A stretch of DNA of 64,000 nt from Vreelandella subglaciescola (lineage in GTDB: Bacteria; Pseudomonadota; Gammaproteobacteria; Pseudomonadales; Halomonadaceae), in NCBI GenBank assembly GCA_030454225.1, contig JAKDRW010000005.1, forward strand, positions 1-64,000, in the 5' to 3' direction. Positions 21,020 through 31,401 of the stretch are shown here, piece by piece. Within the stretch, counting starts at the first letter, position 1. Each line of letters starts with the position of its first letter. The notes below the pieces were generated by a model. The model did no database searches. It was not told the origin of the DNA and worked only from the letters and a program-made list of their open reading frames with translations. Both the position numbers and the translations under genes were made by a program.

Positions 21020-22960
21020 TTAAGCGGTGGGGCGCGCCACCAGCGAACGGGTTTCTTCGCGGGCTTCGACCAGATCAACGCGCACGGCGTCGCCGAGCTT
21101 GAAGCGCTCTTCGCCTTCGATCTGGATGCGGCCTTCCTTGTCGTCGATCACCACTTTGCTGCGATCGCTGTGCATCAGCGGCGCGGGCACAAAGGCGGTG
21201 GCGCCGTTTTCGCTCAGGCGCACGCGCATGCCGCCGCGGTTGACGGCGATGACGTCGGCGTCAAAAGTGGTCTGGCTTTCGGCCGCCGGGGTCAGGTAGC
21301 GTACGTAGAGCCAGTCCTTGACGTCGCGCTCGGCCATGCGGTTCAGGCGCCGGCGTTCGGTTAGCTGATCGGTCAGCGCTTCGCTGGCTTCGGCCGGCGC
21401 CTGCTCGCCTTTGAGCACGTGCTTGATTAGACGATGGTTGACCATGTCGCCGTATTTACGAATGGGCGAGGTCCAGGTGGCGTAGGCGGCAAGCCCCAGG
21501 CCAAAGTGCGGGCCAGGCAGCGCCGACATCCGGGTAAAGCCTTGAAAGCGGCGCAGGCGCACGTCGAGCCAAGCGTCGTCGCGGTCTTCAAGCTCGCGCT
21601 TGAGTACCTTGTAGCGCGGCAGCTCGAGCAGCGCTTCGGCGTCGACGTTGATGTTCTGGGTGGCCAGAAATTCCTGGGCGTCTTCGATTTTTTCCGGCTC
21701 GAAGGCGCGGTGCACGTTGAAGATCCCGTGGCCGACGTTCGCGGCCAGAAAATCCGCGCAGCAGGCGTTGGAGGCAATCATCGACTCTTCGATCATGCGG
21801 TTGGCGATGCGCCGTTCCTCGACCTCGATAGCCAGCACGTTGCCGGCCGGGTCGAGCTTGAAGACGAAGTCGGGGCTGCCCTTGAACACTAGTGCGTGTG
21901 CTTCGCGCCATGCGCTGCGCGCCTCGGTCAGATCGCGCAGCGCGCTCAGCTGGGGGGCGATGTCATCAGCCGGTGCCCAGTCGCCCTGGCCTTCGATCCA
22001 GTCGGACACGTGGTCGTAGGACAGCCGCGCGTGGGACATGGCCTCGGCGGCGAAGAAGCGGTAGTCGCCCAGGCTGCCGTCGGCATTAATGTCCAGCGTG
22101 CACGCCAGCACCGGGCGCTTTTGGCCTTCAAGCAGCGAGCATAGGTCGTCGGCCAGCTGCTCGGGCAGCATGGTGACGTTTTGGCCCGGCAGGTACACGG
22201 TAAAGGCGCGCACCCGCGCTTCCATGTCGGCGGCGTGGTTTTCGTCGACGTAGCCGGTGGGGTCGGCAATCGCCACGCTCATGCGCCAGCCGCCGTCTTC
22301 GCGCTCGACCACATGCAGCGCATCGTCCATGTCGCGGGTCGATTCGCTGTCGATGGTAAAGAAGGGTGTCGCGGTCAGGTCTTCGCGCTCAAGGCCCTCT
22401 TCGTGCAGCGGCCAGTCGCTGCCGGCGTCGGGGCATTCCTGTTCCAGCGCGTGACGCGCCAGGGTAACGCGCCACGGCACGGCGGGGTTATCGCGCTTGG
22501 CCACCAGCTCGTCGATCTGGGCGAAAAAGCTGCGATCGTCTTTTTTCATTGGGTGGCGCACCAGCCGCGCGACGACCCAGTCGCCGTCGGCGATGCTGTC
22601 TTCGTCGAGGCTGCGTTTGATCCGCGCCTTGATCACGTTACGGATCGACGGGTGGTCGGGCACCACGGCCAGCCGGCCTTCGCGCTTTTGCACGCGGGCG
22701 ACAAAGCGGTCGAGCCCCTGCTCGATGAGCGTTTCCGGCTCGACGGACTGCTTGTCGCCGTTTTGGTGAATCACGGCTTCTACGCGGTCGCCGTGAATTA
22801 CCTGCTTCATCGCGGGCGGTGGAATAAAATAGGAGTCGCCGTCGTCGGTTTCCAGAAAGCCGAAACCGCGGTCGGTGCCTTTGACCAACCCTTCGGCGCG
22901 CGGCGTGGTGTCATGCATCGTCTGCTTGAGCTGGGCAAGCATGGAGTTGTTCTGCAACAT
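21020..22960 (-). CDS. RNB-domain exoribonuclease (RNase II/R family)
   Basis: cold-shock-like N-terminus; FFTIDSESTRDMDDALHV; YATWTSPIRKYGDMVNHRLI; start chosen at MLQNNS. Confidence 0.93.
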   Translation of the reverse strand: MLQNNSMLAQLKQTMHDTTPRAEGLVKGTDRGFGFLETDDGDSYFIPPPAMKQVIHGDRVEAVIHQNGDKQSVEPETLIEQGLDRFVARVQKREGRLAVVPDHPSIRNVIKARIKRSLDEDSIADGDWVVARLVRHPMKKDDRSFFAQIDELVAKRDNPAVPWRVTLARHALEQECPDAGSDWPLHEEGLEREDLTATPFFTIDSESTRDMDDALHVVEREDGGWRMSVAIADPTGYVDENHAADMEARVRAFTVYLPGQNVTMLPEQLADDLCSLLEGQKRPVLACTLDINADGSLGDYRFFAAEAMSHARLSYDHVSDWIEGQGDWAPADDIAPQLSALRDLTEARSAWREAHALVFKGSPDFVFKLDPAGNVLAIEVEERRIANRMIEESMIASNACCADFLAANVGHGIFNVHRAFEPEKIEDAQEFLATQNINVDAEALLELPRYKVLKRELEDRDDAWLDVRLRRFQGFTRMSALPGPHFGLGLAAYATWTSPIRKYGDMVNHRLIKHVLKGEQAPAEASEALTDQLTERRRLNRMAERDVKDWLYVRYLTPAAESQTTFDADVIAVNRGGMRVRLSENGATAFVPAPLMHSDRSKVVIDDKEGRIQIEGEERFKLGDAVRVDLVEAREETRSLVARPTA

Positions 22961-23051
22961 GAGGCTCGATTGGTTGATAGGTAGGCTGCCACTATACGGC
23001 TTCAGGGCAGTGGCGCCAATTGCGTCGGCAAAGATTAGCCGAGCGCGGCGG

Positions 23052-24098
23052 CTAGTCGGCGCGCTCTTTGGGGCTGGCGTCGAGTCTGCGCAGCTGGTGC
23101 CATAAATCGCGGCGCAGGTCGCCAAGCGTGGGTTGCTCACCGGGGGCAAAAGCCAGCGGGCGGCACAGGCGCAGCGCGCGCAGCCCCAGCCTGGCGCTCA
23201 ATAGCCCGACGGCGAGCCCCTGGCCGGCGCGGGCAGACAGTCGGCCGGTCATGTCCAGCGAAAGCATGTCCATGCCGGCATCGGTGGCAAGTTCGCTGGC
23301 GCCGGCAAAGGCCATGTTGTGCAGCACGGTTTTAAACAGACGCAGGCGGCTGGCGTAGCCCAATTCAAGCCCGTAAAGCCGGCACAGACGGTCGACCATG
23401 GCGATATTGCGCCAGGCGACCAGCGCCATATCGACCAGCGTTAGCGGGCTGACGGCAACCATCACCGCGGTTTCACCGCACATGCGCGAGATCAGCCGCT
23501 GGGCTTCGCGGTCGCGGGGGCCAAGCAGGTGGTGATCGAGCAGCATTAACGTGTCCTGCCCGCTGTGGTGCGGCTCCTGAGCGCGCCGGAAAGCGGCCCA
23601 GTGTGGGTCGTCATCGTTGAGCTTGAGCTGGGTTTGCAGCTGGCAGGCCAAGCCGAGCGCCCGTTGGGGCGAGCGCTGGGGCAGTTCAGCAAGTCGCTGG
23701 CGCAGCTTGTCGTGGCGTTTCAGTCGTTTTAAGCGCGTAAGCTCTTTGAGCATGGCGGCACTGCCAAGGCCGATCAGGGCAAGGCCGAATATCTGCCAGG
23801 CGGCGTCCAGCCAGCGGGCGCTGGCAAGGGCGTCGGGCAGGCCGGTGACAAACTCGGCGGTGCCCAGCGCGGCACTGCCGGCGAGCACAAACAGCAACCC
23901 CCAGCGGCGCGTGCGCGGCGCGCCCAGGCTTTGTTCGGGCAGCGCCCGGCGGCTGTCGGGGTCGTCTGCAGGCGTGTCTTCCCGCACCGTATCATCAAAG
24001 TGCTGTGCGCTGCGTAGGGCGTCGTCGCTGCTCGTTGGCGGCTCTGCCACGGCGTCGCCATCGAGATGAAAGTGCCGGCGCGGCTTGGGCGAGGTCAT
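23052..24098 (-). CDS. YcjF-like (TIGR01620/DUF697) membrane protein
   Basis: Overlaps ycjX-like gene by ATGA; two N-terminal TM segments and C-terminal hydrophobic helical region. Confidence 0.8.
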   Translation of the reverse strand: MTSPKPRRHFHLDGDAVAEPPTSSDDALRSAQHFDDTVREDTPADDPDSRRALPEQSLGAPRTRRWGLLFVLAGSAALGTAEFVTGLPDALASARWLDAAWQIFGLALIGLGSAAMLKELTRLKRLKRHDKLRQRLAELPQRSPQRALGLACQLQTQLKLNDDDPHWAAFRRAQEPHHSGQDTLMLLDHHLLGPRDREAQRLISRMCGETAVMVAVSPLTLVDMALVAWRNIAMVDRLCRLYGLELGYASRLRLFKTVLHNMAFAGASELATDAGMDMLSLDMTGRLSARAGQGLAVGLLSARLGLRALRLCRPLAFAPGEQPTLGDLRRDLWHQLRRLDASPKERAD

Positions 24099-25504
24099 GT
24101 CAGTTTGTCTCCGATCAGCCAGTCGATGGCGGCGTCCATGCGGATATGCGGCAGCGCGCCTGACGCCGCGGGCATCGGGCGAAAACGCGGAAAATCAAAT
24201 CCCTGGCGCTGCCAGAAGGCGCTGTCGGGCAGCGTGGCGGGCACATCGCCGGGATACACCAGCAGGTCTTCGCCTTCGAGCGTAGTGCCGCGCAGCGCGG
24301 GCAGGCGTTCTTTGCCTTGGCTGACTTCGCGCGACTGGGTGGCGCGAATCGACGCCAGCGACAGCGCCTTCACCGGCACGTTGGCAAAGCGCAGGTCCTT
24401 GAGCGGCTCTTTTAATAGCGCGTTGAGCAGCGCGACGACGTTGGCGTGCTGGTCGGGCGTGACGTGGTCGGCCTTGGTGGCGGCAATCGCCAGCCGGTCG
24501 ATGCGTGGGGCGAACAGGCGGTTGAGCAAGCGGCGGTTGCCGTAGCTAAAGCTTTGCATCAGCTCGCCCAGCGCCAGCGATAAATCCTCGAAGCGCTCGG
24601 GGCCGGCATTCAGCGCGCCGAGCACGTCGACCAGCACGATCTGGCGGTCAAAGCGGCGGAAGTGTTCGCGATAAAACGGCTGCACCACGCGTTTTTGATA
24701 ATAGTCAAAACGCGCGGCCAGGGTGGCATAAACGCTGGTCTCGGGCAGCGCGCTGAGCGCTTCTTGGCTCTGGCTGAGGTGGGGCAGCGGGAAAAACTGC
24801 AGCGCCGGCGCGCCGTCAAGTTCGCCGGGAAGCAAAAACCGCCCCGGCTGCAGGTGCGAAAAGCCCAGCTGTTTGGCGCGCCTAAGCCCTTTGGCGTAGG
24901 CCTCGGCGAGCTCGGCCAGCAGCGCCTCGCTGGCGTCGTCGGCCGGATTCAATCGCTCGGCGGCGGCCAGCCACTCGGCAAAAACCTGCTGGCGCTGTTC
25001 GCCCTGGGCGTAGGGGTGGGTCTGGCACCAGCTGTAATAATCATGGCTCAGCAGGGGCAAATCCAGCAGCCACTCGCCGGGATAGTCAAACAGGTCGAGC
25101 GTCAGGTGCGAGGTTGGCGCACGCAGCCAGCCGCCGCGCGCCGGCCGGTAACGCAGTTCTAGGCGCAGCTCGCTTATACCGCGGGTGGCTTCGGGCCAGC
25201 GCGGCGGTGAGTCGCAAAGCGCCTGCATGGCCGGGTCATAGGGAAAGCGTGGCACGCCCAAATCAGGCTGGTTCAGGCGTTTGGCTCCTAGCAGGCGGCC
25301 GTCGCGTGCGGCGGGCCAAAGGTCGAGCCGGGCCTCCACGCCGGCGTGGCGAAGCTGGTTGACCAGCGAGGTCAAAAACGCCGTTTTACCCGCCTGCGAT
25401 AGGCCAGTCACCGCCAGGCGTAGCTGGCGGTCGCGGCCACGCTCGAGGAGATTGCCAAGCTCGCGGCCAAGAGCTTCATGCACGGGAGGTTTGAGTGTCG
25501 GCAT
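24095..25504 (-). CDS. YcjX-like GTPase/ATPase
   Basis: RLAVTGLSQAGKTAFLTSLVNQL P-loop; paired with ycjF-like gene. Confidence 0.88.
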   Translation of the reverse strand: MPTLKPPVHEALGRELGNLLERGRDRQLRLAVTGLSQAGKTAFLTSLVNQLRHAGVEARLDLWPAARDGRLLGAKRLNQPDLGVPRFPYDPAMQALCDSPPRWPEATRGISELRLELRYRPARGGWLRAPTSHLTLDLFDYPGEWLLDLPLLSHDYYSWCQTHPYAQGEQRQQVFAEWLAAAERLNPADDASEALLAELAEAYAKGLRRAKQLGFSHLQPGRFLLPGELDGAPALQFFPLPHLSQSQEALSALPETSVYATLAARFDYYQKRVVQPFYREHFRRFDRQIVLVDVLGALNAGPERFEDLSLALGELMQSFSYGNRRLLNRLFAPRIDRLAIAATKADHVTPDQHANVVALLNALLKEPLKDLRFANVPVKALSLASIRATQSREVSQGKERLPALRGTTLEGEDLLVYPGDVPATLPDSAFWQRQGFDFPRFRPMPAASGALPHIRMDAAIDWLIGDKLT

Positions 25505-25513
25505 GGCAGGCGC

Positions 25514-25708
25514 TTAACTATCCAGAAACAGGGTGACTAGCTGATGCGACACTGGCAGCGTGGCGATGACAAAGCCCACCACGGTGATGCTATAGCCTGG
25601 CCAGCGGCGGGTTGAGTGCTGTGCCAGCAGCAAGCCGCCAATCCCCATCACCATGCCGACGATATTAAAGACCATGGAAAACGCTTCGACCCAAAGCGGT
25701 AGATTCAT
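25514..25708 (-). CDS. Small membrane protein (64 aa)
   Basis: Two hydrophobic segments, just upstream of the ycjX-like gene on the same strand. Confidence 0.55.
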   Translation of the reverse strand: MNLPLWVEAFSMVFNIVGMVMGIGGLLLAQHSTRRWPGYSITVVGFVIATLPVSHQLVTLFLDS

Positions 25709-25874
25709 GCAGTGTTCCTAACCGGTGAACCGTATGTTGGCAGGCAAAGCGATACGCTGCCGTATACCGTGGTGACAATTGCAGGAGACGCGTGTAGCAG
25801 ACGGGCGTCAAAACCAGTGTAACAGGGCTTGCCACGGTGCCGGTAAACGTCTGCTGTTGGCCAGCGCGTAGGCG

Positions 25875-26741
25875 TTAGACGCGGCTTAGCGTCGTCCCCA
25901 GCAGGTGCTGGGCGCCGGGCACCAGCCATACCGGGTCAAGCCGCGTGTTGGCCGCCTCGATGCAGAGAAAACCACGGGTATCGGCCGCGCTGGTATCGCC
26001 CAGCGCCTCGCCGGGGTGCCAGACCACGGTGGAGTCGCTCTGGTGCTTGGCCACGCGCAGCTGGCGCCTCCCGTCGGTTAGCGTGACGGCATTATTGCTG
26101 TGATAAATACGGTCGATGGGACCGCGCACGGCCAGCGTTCCCTGCTGCTCGCTTTCGGCGAAATCGCGGCGTTTATCCAGGTAGCGCGCGCCGGTAAGGC
26201 CTTCAAGGCGGCAGTGGAAGGCGTCATCAACGGCCAGGTAGCTGTGTAGCGCAGCGCTGGTCTTGACCGGTGCCTCGCCGGCGTTTTCGCTGATCAGCTC
26301 CACGTGCAGGCGCCGGGCATTAGCCTGGATCACCACGCGGGCATTCAGCTGACCGTGTAGTGGTTCCTCCGGCGAGAGGTGTACCTCGATGCCTTCTTCG
26401 TGCTCGTCAACGCCGTCGAGCCGCCAGAGTGCCAGGCGTGCCGGGCCGTGAAAGGGCCCCTGGCGGTTGGGGCTTTCATCGGCGTAGCGTTCGTCGGCAA
26501 ACCATGGCCAGCACAGTGGGATGCCGCCGCGCAGCGAGGCCGGTGAGCGGGCCGGCGTGGGGGTTAGCCATAGCCAGCCCCGGTCACCCGCCGGTTGAAA
26601 GTGCACGACTTGCGCGCCTGTGAGCGCGATCGCCAGCTGCCCCCAGGGCTGATTGAACAGCACCAGTTCGCGGCCTTCCCAGGTGATGGTCTGCTGGCTG
26701 TCGGTGGCGTCAAGCGGCTGGCGGAGCGAGTCGGGAATCAT
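25875..26741 (-). CDS. D-hexose-6-phosphate mutarotase / aldose 1-epimerase-like (YeaD family)
   Basis: RGGIPLCWPWF and HSYLAVDD motifs. Confidence 0.88.
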   Translation of the reverse strand: MIPDSLRQPLDATDSQQTITWEGRELVLFNQPWGQLAIALTGAQVVHFQPAGDRGWLWLTPTPARSPASLRGGIPLCWPWFADERYADESPNRQGPFHGPARLALWRLDGVDEHEEGIEVHLSPEEPLHGQLNARVVIQANARRLHVELISENAGEAPVKTSAALHSYLAVDDAFHCRLEGLTGARYLDKRRDFAESEQQGTLAVRGPIDRIYHSNNAVTLTDGRRQLRVAKHQSDSTVVWHPGEALGDTSAADTRGFLCIEAANTRLDPVWLVPGAQHLLGTTLSRV

Positions 26742-26880
26742 CGAGGCATCCTGGTTGATAAAGCGGGTGGGGGTAAAAGATAGTGGGCGGCACTTTAGTG
26801 CCGTCTGCTATGGTAAAACAAGCACGTTACGTGTTCATCTACCCCTTCACCCTTGCGACAACCGTAAAAGAGGTAAGCCC

Positions 26881-27117
26881 ATGGGGATTATTGCATGGTT
26901 GATTATTGGCGGCCTGGGCGGCTGGATTGCCGGCAACATCATGCGCGGCGGCGGTTTCGGTATCCTGGCCAATATCGGGATCGGGATTGTTGGCGCGGTG
27001 ATTGGGGGAGTCTTGTTTAGACTGCTGGGGCTTGAGGCCGGTGGCTTCATTGGTTCGCTGGTGACCGCCGTCGTGGGGGCGGTCGTTCTGCTCTGGGTGG
27101 CCAGTAAAGTGCGATAA
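26881..27117 (+). CDS. GlsB/YeaQ/YmgE family membrane protein
   Basis: MGIIAWLIIGGLGGWIAGNIMRGGGFGILANIGIGIVGAVIGG. Confidence 0.93.
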   Translation: MGIIAWLIIGGLGGWIAGNIMRGGGFGILANIGIGIVGAVIGGVLFRLLGLEAGGFIGSLVTAVVGAVVLLWVASKVR

Positions 27118-27161
27118 CAGCCTGTTAAACAGGCGAGGGGCAATATGTCCTATGCCTGAGG

Positions 27162-27196
27162 ACACCATCGCCCGGCAAATTGCCGGGCGATGGTGT
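27162..27196. terminator. Strong hairpin, terminator-like
   Basis: acaccatcgcccggcaa/ttgccgggcgatggtgt; weak U-tract. Confidence 0.5.
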
Positions 27197-27316
27197 TTAA
27201 GTATCAGCCTTAATCGCGCTTTCCGTGACACCCTGCCCCCCGTTACACTATCTACCTTTGTGCCGGCCGGTCTGGCGGGTTCGTTGGCGCCTTTGTGGCT
27301 GCAATAGGGGTATCTT

Positions 27317-29362
27317 TTGGTCGACGCATTACATGCCTGGTGGAAACAACAGCTTGAGCTGTGCAGCGGGGAGGCTTTGACTCACCCGCTGTCGGCAAAG
27401 GCGAGCGAGCGTCTGGCCCGCCTGGGGCTTGCCTGCCCGATGCGCAAGAACGGCTGGCCCGACGCCAAAGACTGGCTCGCCCGGGCGTGGCAAATTGACT
27501 CCCGCGAAGCGCTGATTGACGCCATGCTATGGCTTGGCGCGCAGGGAGAGCGCCAGCGCTGGGATATCGACGCCGCCGAACTCAAGGCAATGAGCGTAGC
27601 CAGACGCCGCCAGTGGGAGCAGGAAACGCCGTTGGATGAGGCGCCCTACGCGGCGCTGTTGCCCGGCTGGGTGGCAGCCGGCGAGCCGCTTGAATGGGCC
27701 GCGTGGGACTGGCTGCGGCTGGCGGAGCTTGCCTGGGCGGGAGAAAGCGGCGGCTATCTCAGCGACACAGAGGCCGAGTATTTTGCCGCCCACGCCGCTG
27801 AGCTTATCCACACCCGCTATACCGACTGGCGCGATGTGCTAAGCGCCTACCTGCGCGGATTTAGCCTGTTTGACGGCGTTGATTACGCCATTGGTGCTGG
27901 CGAAGATTATGCCATCGGCGGGCAGGCAGCGCCGTTTGAAGCCCCCCGGAACTCGTGGCAAGAACGGCTGGTTGCGCTCTGTGAGCCTGCTATTCGCGAG
28001 GCGTCGCGGGCCGCGCTGCGGGCGTATCGCGATACGGCGCACCACTGGGTACTAGCGCTTGCCGGCGTGCGCGAGCCCGCGCTGATGCTACGCCAGCGCG
28101 AACCGCTGGCGCCGATGCCCGAGGCCGGGCGGCAGGACGCCGCCCGCTATCTGGAAGAGGTGTTGGAGCTATACGCTGACGAAGGTGCCGAGGCGCTTTT
28201 GCGCTACTGGCTGCCCGCCGAGGCGCACCACCTGAACCAGATGGCGGCCGATGCCGCGCACGGCATTCACGTGCCGTCGCAGACGGTTTTTGGCCGCCCG
28301 TCCAAGGAGTCGCTGGTGCAGCGGAGTTGGCTCAAGCAGGCCAGCCATCACGCGGCGACCATTCACATGGCCGAAAAATTCGCCTTTTATGTGCAAATGG
28401 CCAAAGACAGCCGGCTGTTTGATAGCGCCTCGCTTGGCACCTTTGACCAAGCGCTAAAAAGCTGCCTGTGCCATTTTTATGCCTCCCCTGCGCGCCTGCT
28501 CGAAGCCTGGCTTGCCTGGGAGCGCTGCCTGTCCGAGCCCGAACAGCCATCGCTTGCGTCGGATATTGCCTGGCATCTGAATGACCCCGGCAGCGTGTTT
28601 CACTGGCTTGACTGGCACCCCGGCGTATGGCAAGAACCCGCCGAGCGGCCGTCGCTTCGCCACTTTACCGCCATGGCGCTGGTGGGGCCGATGAACAGTA
28701 CCGCCTGGAGCCAGCCGCAGCCGGAAAGTGCCCGCGAGTGCGAAGCCATCAGAACCTGGGTGGAAGGCCACTATCAGCTGCTGGGTGCCGACGAGCTGCG
28801 CGGGTTTATTGACTACATGCTGGAGGCCGGCGACCGCCAGGAATACCAGATCAACTATGCGCCCTATACGCTTAACCGCGAGCGCCTCGACGCGGAAATT
28901 GCCATTCTGAAGACCGGTGAAAGTGAAGCCGAAGAGCGCAACCATCTGCTGCGCCTTGAGCGGGTGCGCGATAACGCCGACGACTGTAACGAGCTCGACA
29001 TGGCCGCCTGGGATATTGCTCAGACGGTGGATCTCGCCATCGCCGGGCGCGAGCTTGGCTGGCTGAACGCAGCGCAGCTGGCGCGGATCCTTGAGCGTGC
29101 CTATGCGCTGGCCGAAAAACATTACGCCGACTGGCAGGCCTACGCCGAAGGAATATACGCGGGGTTTTCATTTTTTATGGGCGAAACCGACGAACGCGAG
29201 AGTTTTTTAGCCGGGTTGCGCCACGCGCTGGTGGCCTGGCGCTGCGGCGCGCCGGTGCTGGCCGGCGCCTGGGCCAGCCTGGATTTTCCCGGCAGTAAGC
29301 CACGCCATTTCGCCCCGCTGCACGTCGATACGCTGCCGGGTGATAGGCGCACGCTGCATTGA
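27317..29362 (+). CDS. DUF1266-like protein with internal duplication
   Basis: 681 aa, TTG start; two copies of AAWD-x-LA-x-AG...YxDWxxxxxxxxxGFSxFxG. Confidence 0.75.
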   Translation: MVDALHAWWKQQLELCSGEALTHPLSAKASERLARLGLACPMRKNGWPDAKDWLARAWQIDSREALIDAMLWLGAQGERQRWDIDAAELKAMSVARRRQWEQETPLDEAPYAALLPGWVAAGEPLEWAAWDWLRLAELAWAGESGGYLSDTEAEYFAAHAAELIHTRYTDWRDVLSAYLRGFSLFDGVDYAIGAGEDYAIGGQAAPFEAPRNSWQERLVALCEPAIREASRAALRAYRDTAHHWVLALAGVREPALMLRQREPLAPMPEAGRQDAARYLEEVLELYADEGAEALLRYWLPAEAHHLNQMAADAAHGIHVPSQTVFGRPSKESLVQRSWLKQASHHAATIHMAEKFAFYVQMAKDSRLFDSASLGTFDQALKSCLCHFYASPARLLEAWLAWERCLSEPEQPSLASDIAWHLNDPGSVFHWLDWHPGVWQEPAERPSLRHFTAMALVGPMNSTAWSQPQPESARECEAIRTWVEGHYQLLGADELRGFIDYMLEAGDRQEYQINYAPYTLNRERLDAEIAILKTGESEAEERNHLLRLERVRDNADDCNELDMAAWDIAQTVDLAIAGRELGWLNAAQLARILERAYALAEKHYADWQAYAEGIYAGFSFFMGETDERESFLAGLRHALVAWRCGAPVLAGAWASLDFPGSKPRHFAPLHVDTLPGDRRTLH

Positions 29363-29483
29363 GGCTCGCCAGCCCCCGGGATTATCGCTTATAGTAATAA
29401 CTGATTACTGTTGCCCTGTGTCCCGGTGGAGAAGTCTACTACCGCCGGCGGGCGTTTTTTTACCGTTTGACGAGGTCCATTGT

Positions 29484-30113
29484 ATGGCTGTCGTGCCACC
29501 TTGTATTGGCGTGGGTGCCCGTGGCGCGTGCGCGCTGGCGTGTCTTATCCTGCTGGCCGGCTGCGCGGGGAATTCGCAGCGCGATAACGCCGACTCGTCT
29601 GACGACTACTTTGCCATGTCGCTGCCGGGTATGGAGAAAGGCGGCAACGCCATGATGTCGCCGGCGGATAATCCGCTGACACAGCTATCGCGGTTGAAAA
29701 ACCCCCGGCCGCTGGTCATCCGCCATGCGCTGCTTGAGCAGCACGAGCGCTGGTCGGGAACGCCGTATCGGCTGGGTGGTACCACCCAGCACGGCGTAGA
29801 CTGTTCGGCGCTGGTGCAGAATGTTTACCACGATACGTTCGACGTCAGCCTGCCGCGAACAACGCGCGGGCTGGTGAAAAAAGGCCATGCAATCAAGCGT
29901 GAGAACCTGCGCGCAGGCGATCTGGTGTTTTTCCGTCCGCCGGGTAGCCGGCACGTGGGCATCTATGTGGGAAACGGCTATTTTTTGCACGCGTCGACCT
30001 CGAAAGGAGTGATTATTTCGCAGCTGGATAATACCTATTGGCGGCGCTATTACTGGCAGGCGCGACGTACCCTTGAGGGCCCGAAAATGGCGCAGCTAAG
30101 CCATGCTCTATAA
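29484..30113 (+). CDS. NlpC/P60 family lipoprotein
   Basis: LLAGC lipobox; RLGGTTQHGVDCSALVQNVY; RPPGSRHVGIYVGNGYFLHAS. Confidence 0.93.
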   Translation: MAVVPPCIGVGARGACALACLILLAGCAGNSQRDNADSSDDYFAMSLPGMEKGGNAMMSPADNPLTQLSRLKNPRPLVIRHALLEQHERWSGTPYRLGGTTQHGVDCSALVQNVYHDTFDVSLPRTTRGLVKKGHAIKRENLRAGDLVFFRPPGSRHVGIYVGNGYFLHASTSKGVIISQLDNTYWRRYYWQARRTLEGPKMAQLSHAL

Positions 30114-30134
30114 CGCCTGCGGCGGCCAGACGAC

Positions 30135-31340
30135 GTGATTTCCGCTCGCACCCGCGCCTGGTGGCGCGCGACGCTGGCGCTGTGCCTGGGCTCCTTTCTT
30201 GTCTTTATCAACCTTTACGTGCCCCAGCCGCTGCTGCCCGACCTGCAGCAAACGTACGGCGTCTCGACGCTTGCCGTGAGCTTTGTGATGTCGGCGGCGA
30301 CCCTGTCGCTGGCTGCCGCACTATTGGTGTTTGGGCCGCTGTCTGATGCCGTTGGGCGCGAAAGCATCATGCGCTATAGCCTGTTGTTGGCCGGCGTCTG
30401 TTCCATCGTGCTGGCCTTCGCCCCTAATTTCACCGCTTTGCTGGCGCTGCGGTTGCTGCAGGGCTTTGTGCTTGGCGGACTGCCCGCGGTAGCCATCGCC
30501 TGGATGGGTGATGAGTTTGATAAACCGGCCCTGCTGGGCGCCGTGGGACTTTATATTGGCGCCAACTCGCTCGGCGGTATCAGCGGGCGGGTAATCGGCG
30601 GCATCGTTGCCGATATCGGCGGGGCGCCGGCGGCGTTTGTTACCGTTGGGGTGATTACGCTCGTCGGGGGGGTAGTTTTCTGGCGGTTGTTGCCGCGCAG
30701 TCAGGCCTTTACGCCCCAGCGCTTTCACGTGGCAACCGCCGTTGCCGATCTCTACCAGCATCTGTGTACGCCGGTGCTGCTGGCCGCCTATGTGCTGGGT
30801 GGTATCAACTTCATGGTGTTTATCAATCAGTACAGCTACATCACGTTTCGGCTGGCAAACGCGCCGTACAGCCTGGCGGCCAGCAGCCTGGGGCTGATTT
30901 TTCTGACCTATCTGAGCGGCACGGCGGGGTCGATGCTGTCGGGCCGACTGGCCGCACAGCTGTCACCGGCGCGCTGCATGATACTGGGCGTGGTTATTTT
31001 AATGCTGGGCACCGCGATTACCCGCGCGGAATCGCTAACGCTGATTATTCTGGGGCTGACCGTCAACGCCTTCGGCTTCTTTTTGGCGCATTCGCTGGCC
31101 TCAAGCTGGGTGGGACGCAATGCCCAGCGGGCGAGGGGGAGTGCCTCGGCGCTTTATCTGGTGTTTTATTACACAGGGGCGAGCCTTGGCGGATTCTGGC
31201 TGGAGCCGTTTTGGCTATGGGACGGCTGGGCAGGCGTCACCTTGGCCTCGTGGCTGCTGTTTGGCGTGACTCTGTGCATGGCGATCTGGCTGCGCCGCGT
31301 TGAACGCCGCCAAGAGCAGGCCGCGGTCGAGAAAAGCTAG
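30135..31340 (+). CDS. MFS transporter
   Basis: About 12 TM segments; GPLSDAVGRESIMRYSLLLAG. Confidence 0.93.
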   Translation: MISARTRAWWRATLALCLGSFLVFINLYVPQPLLPDLQQTYGVSTLAVSFVMSAATLSLAAALLVFGPLSDAVGRESIMRYSLLLAGVCSIVLAFAPNFTALLALRLLQGFVLGGLPAVAIAWMGDEFDKPALLGAVGLYIGANSLGGISGRVIGGIVADIGGAPAAFVTVGVITLVGGVVFWRLLPRSQAFTPQRFHVATAVADLYQHLCTPVLLAAYVLGGINFMVFINQYSYITFRLANAPYSLAASSLGLIFLTYLSGTAGSMLSGRLAAQLSPARCMILGVVILMLGTAITRAESLTLIILGLTVNAFGFFLAHSLASSWVGRNAQRARGSASALYLVFYYTGASLGGFWLEPFWLWDGWAGVTLASWLLFGVTLCMAIWLRRVERRQEQAAVEKS

Positions 31341-31351
31341 GCGGCAGGCAT

Positions 31352-31380
31352 AAAAAAAGCGACCCGCGGACGGATCGCTT
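31352..31380 (-). terminator. slyD terminator (possibly bidirectional)
   Basis: aagcga...tcgctt stem, A7 on the + strand = U7 on the minus transcript. Confidence 0.7.
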
Positions 31381-31401
31381 CATACATCGGGCGTTGCGCG
31401 C

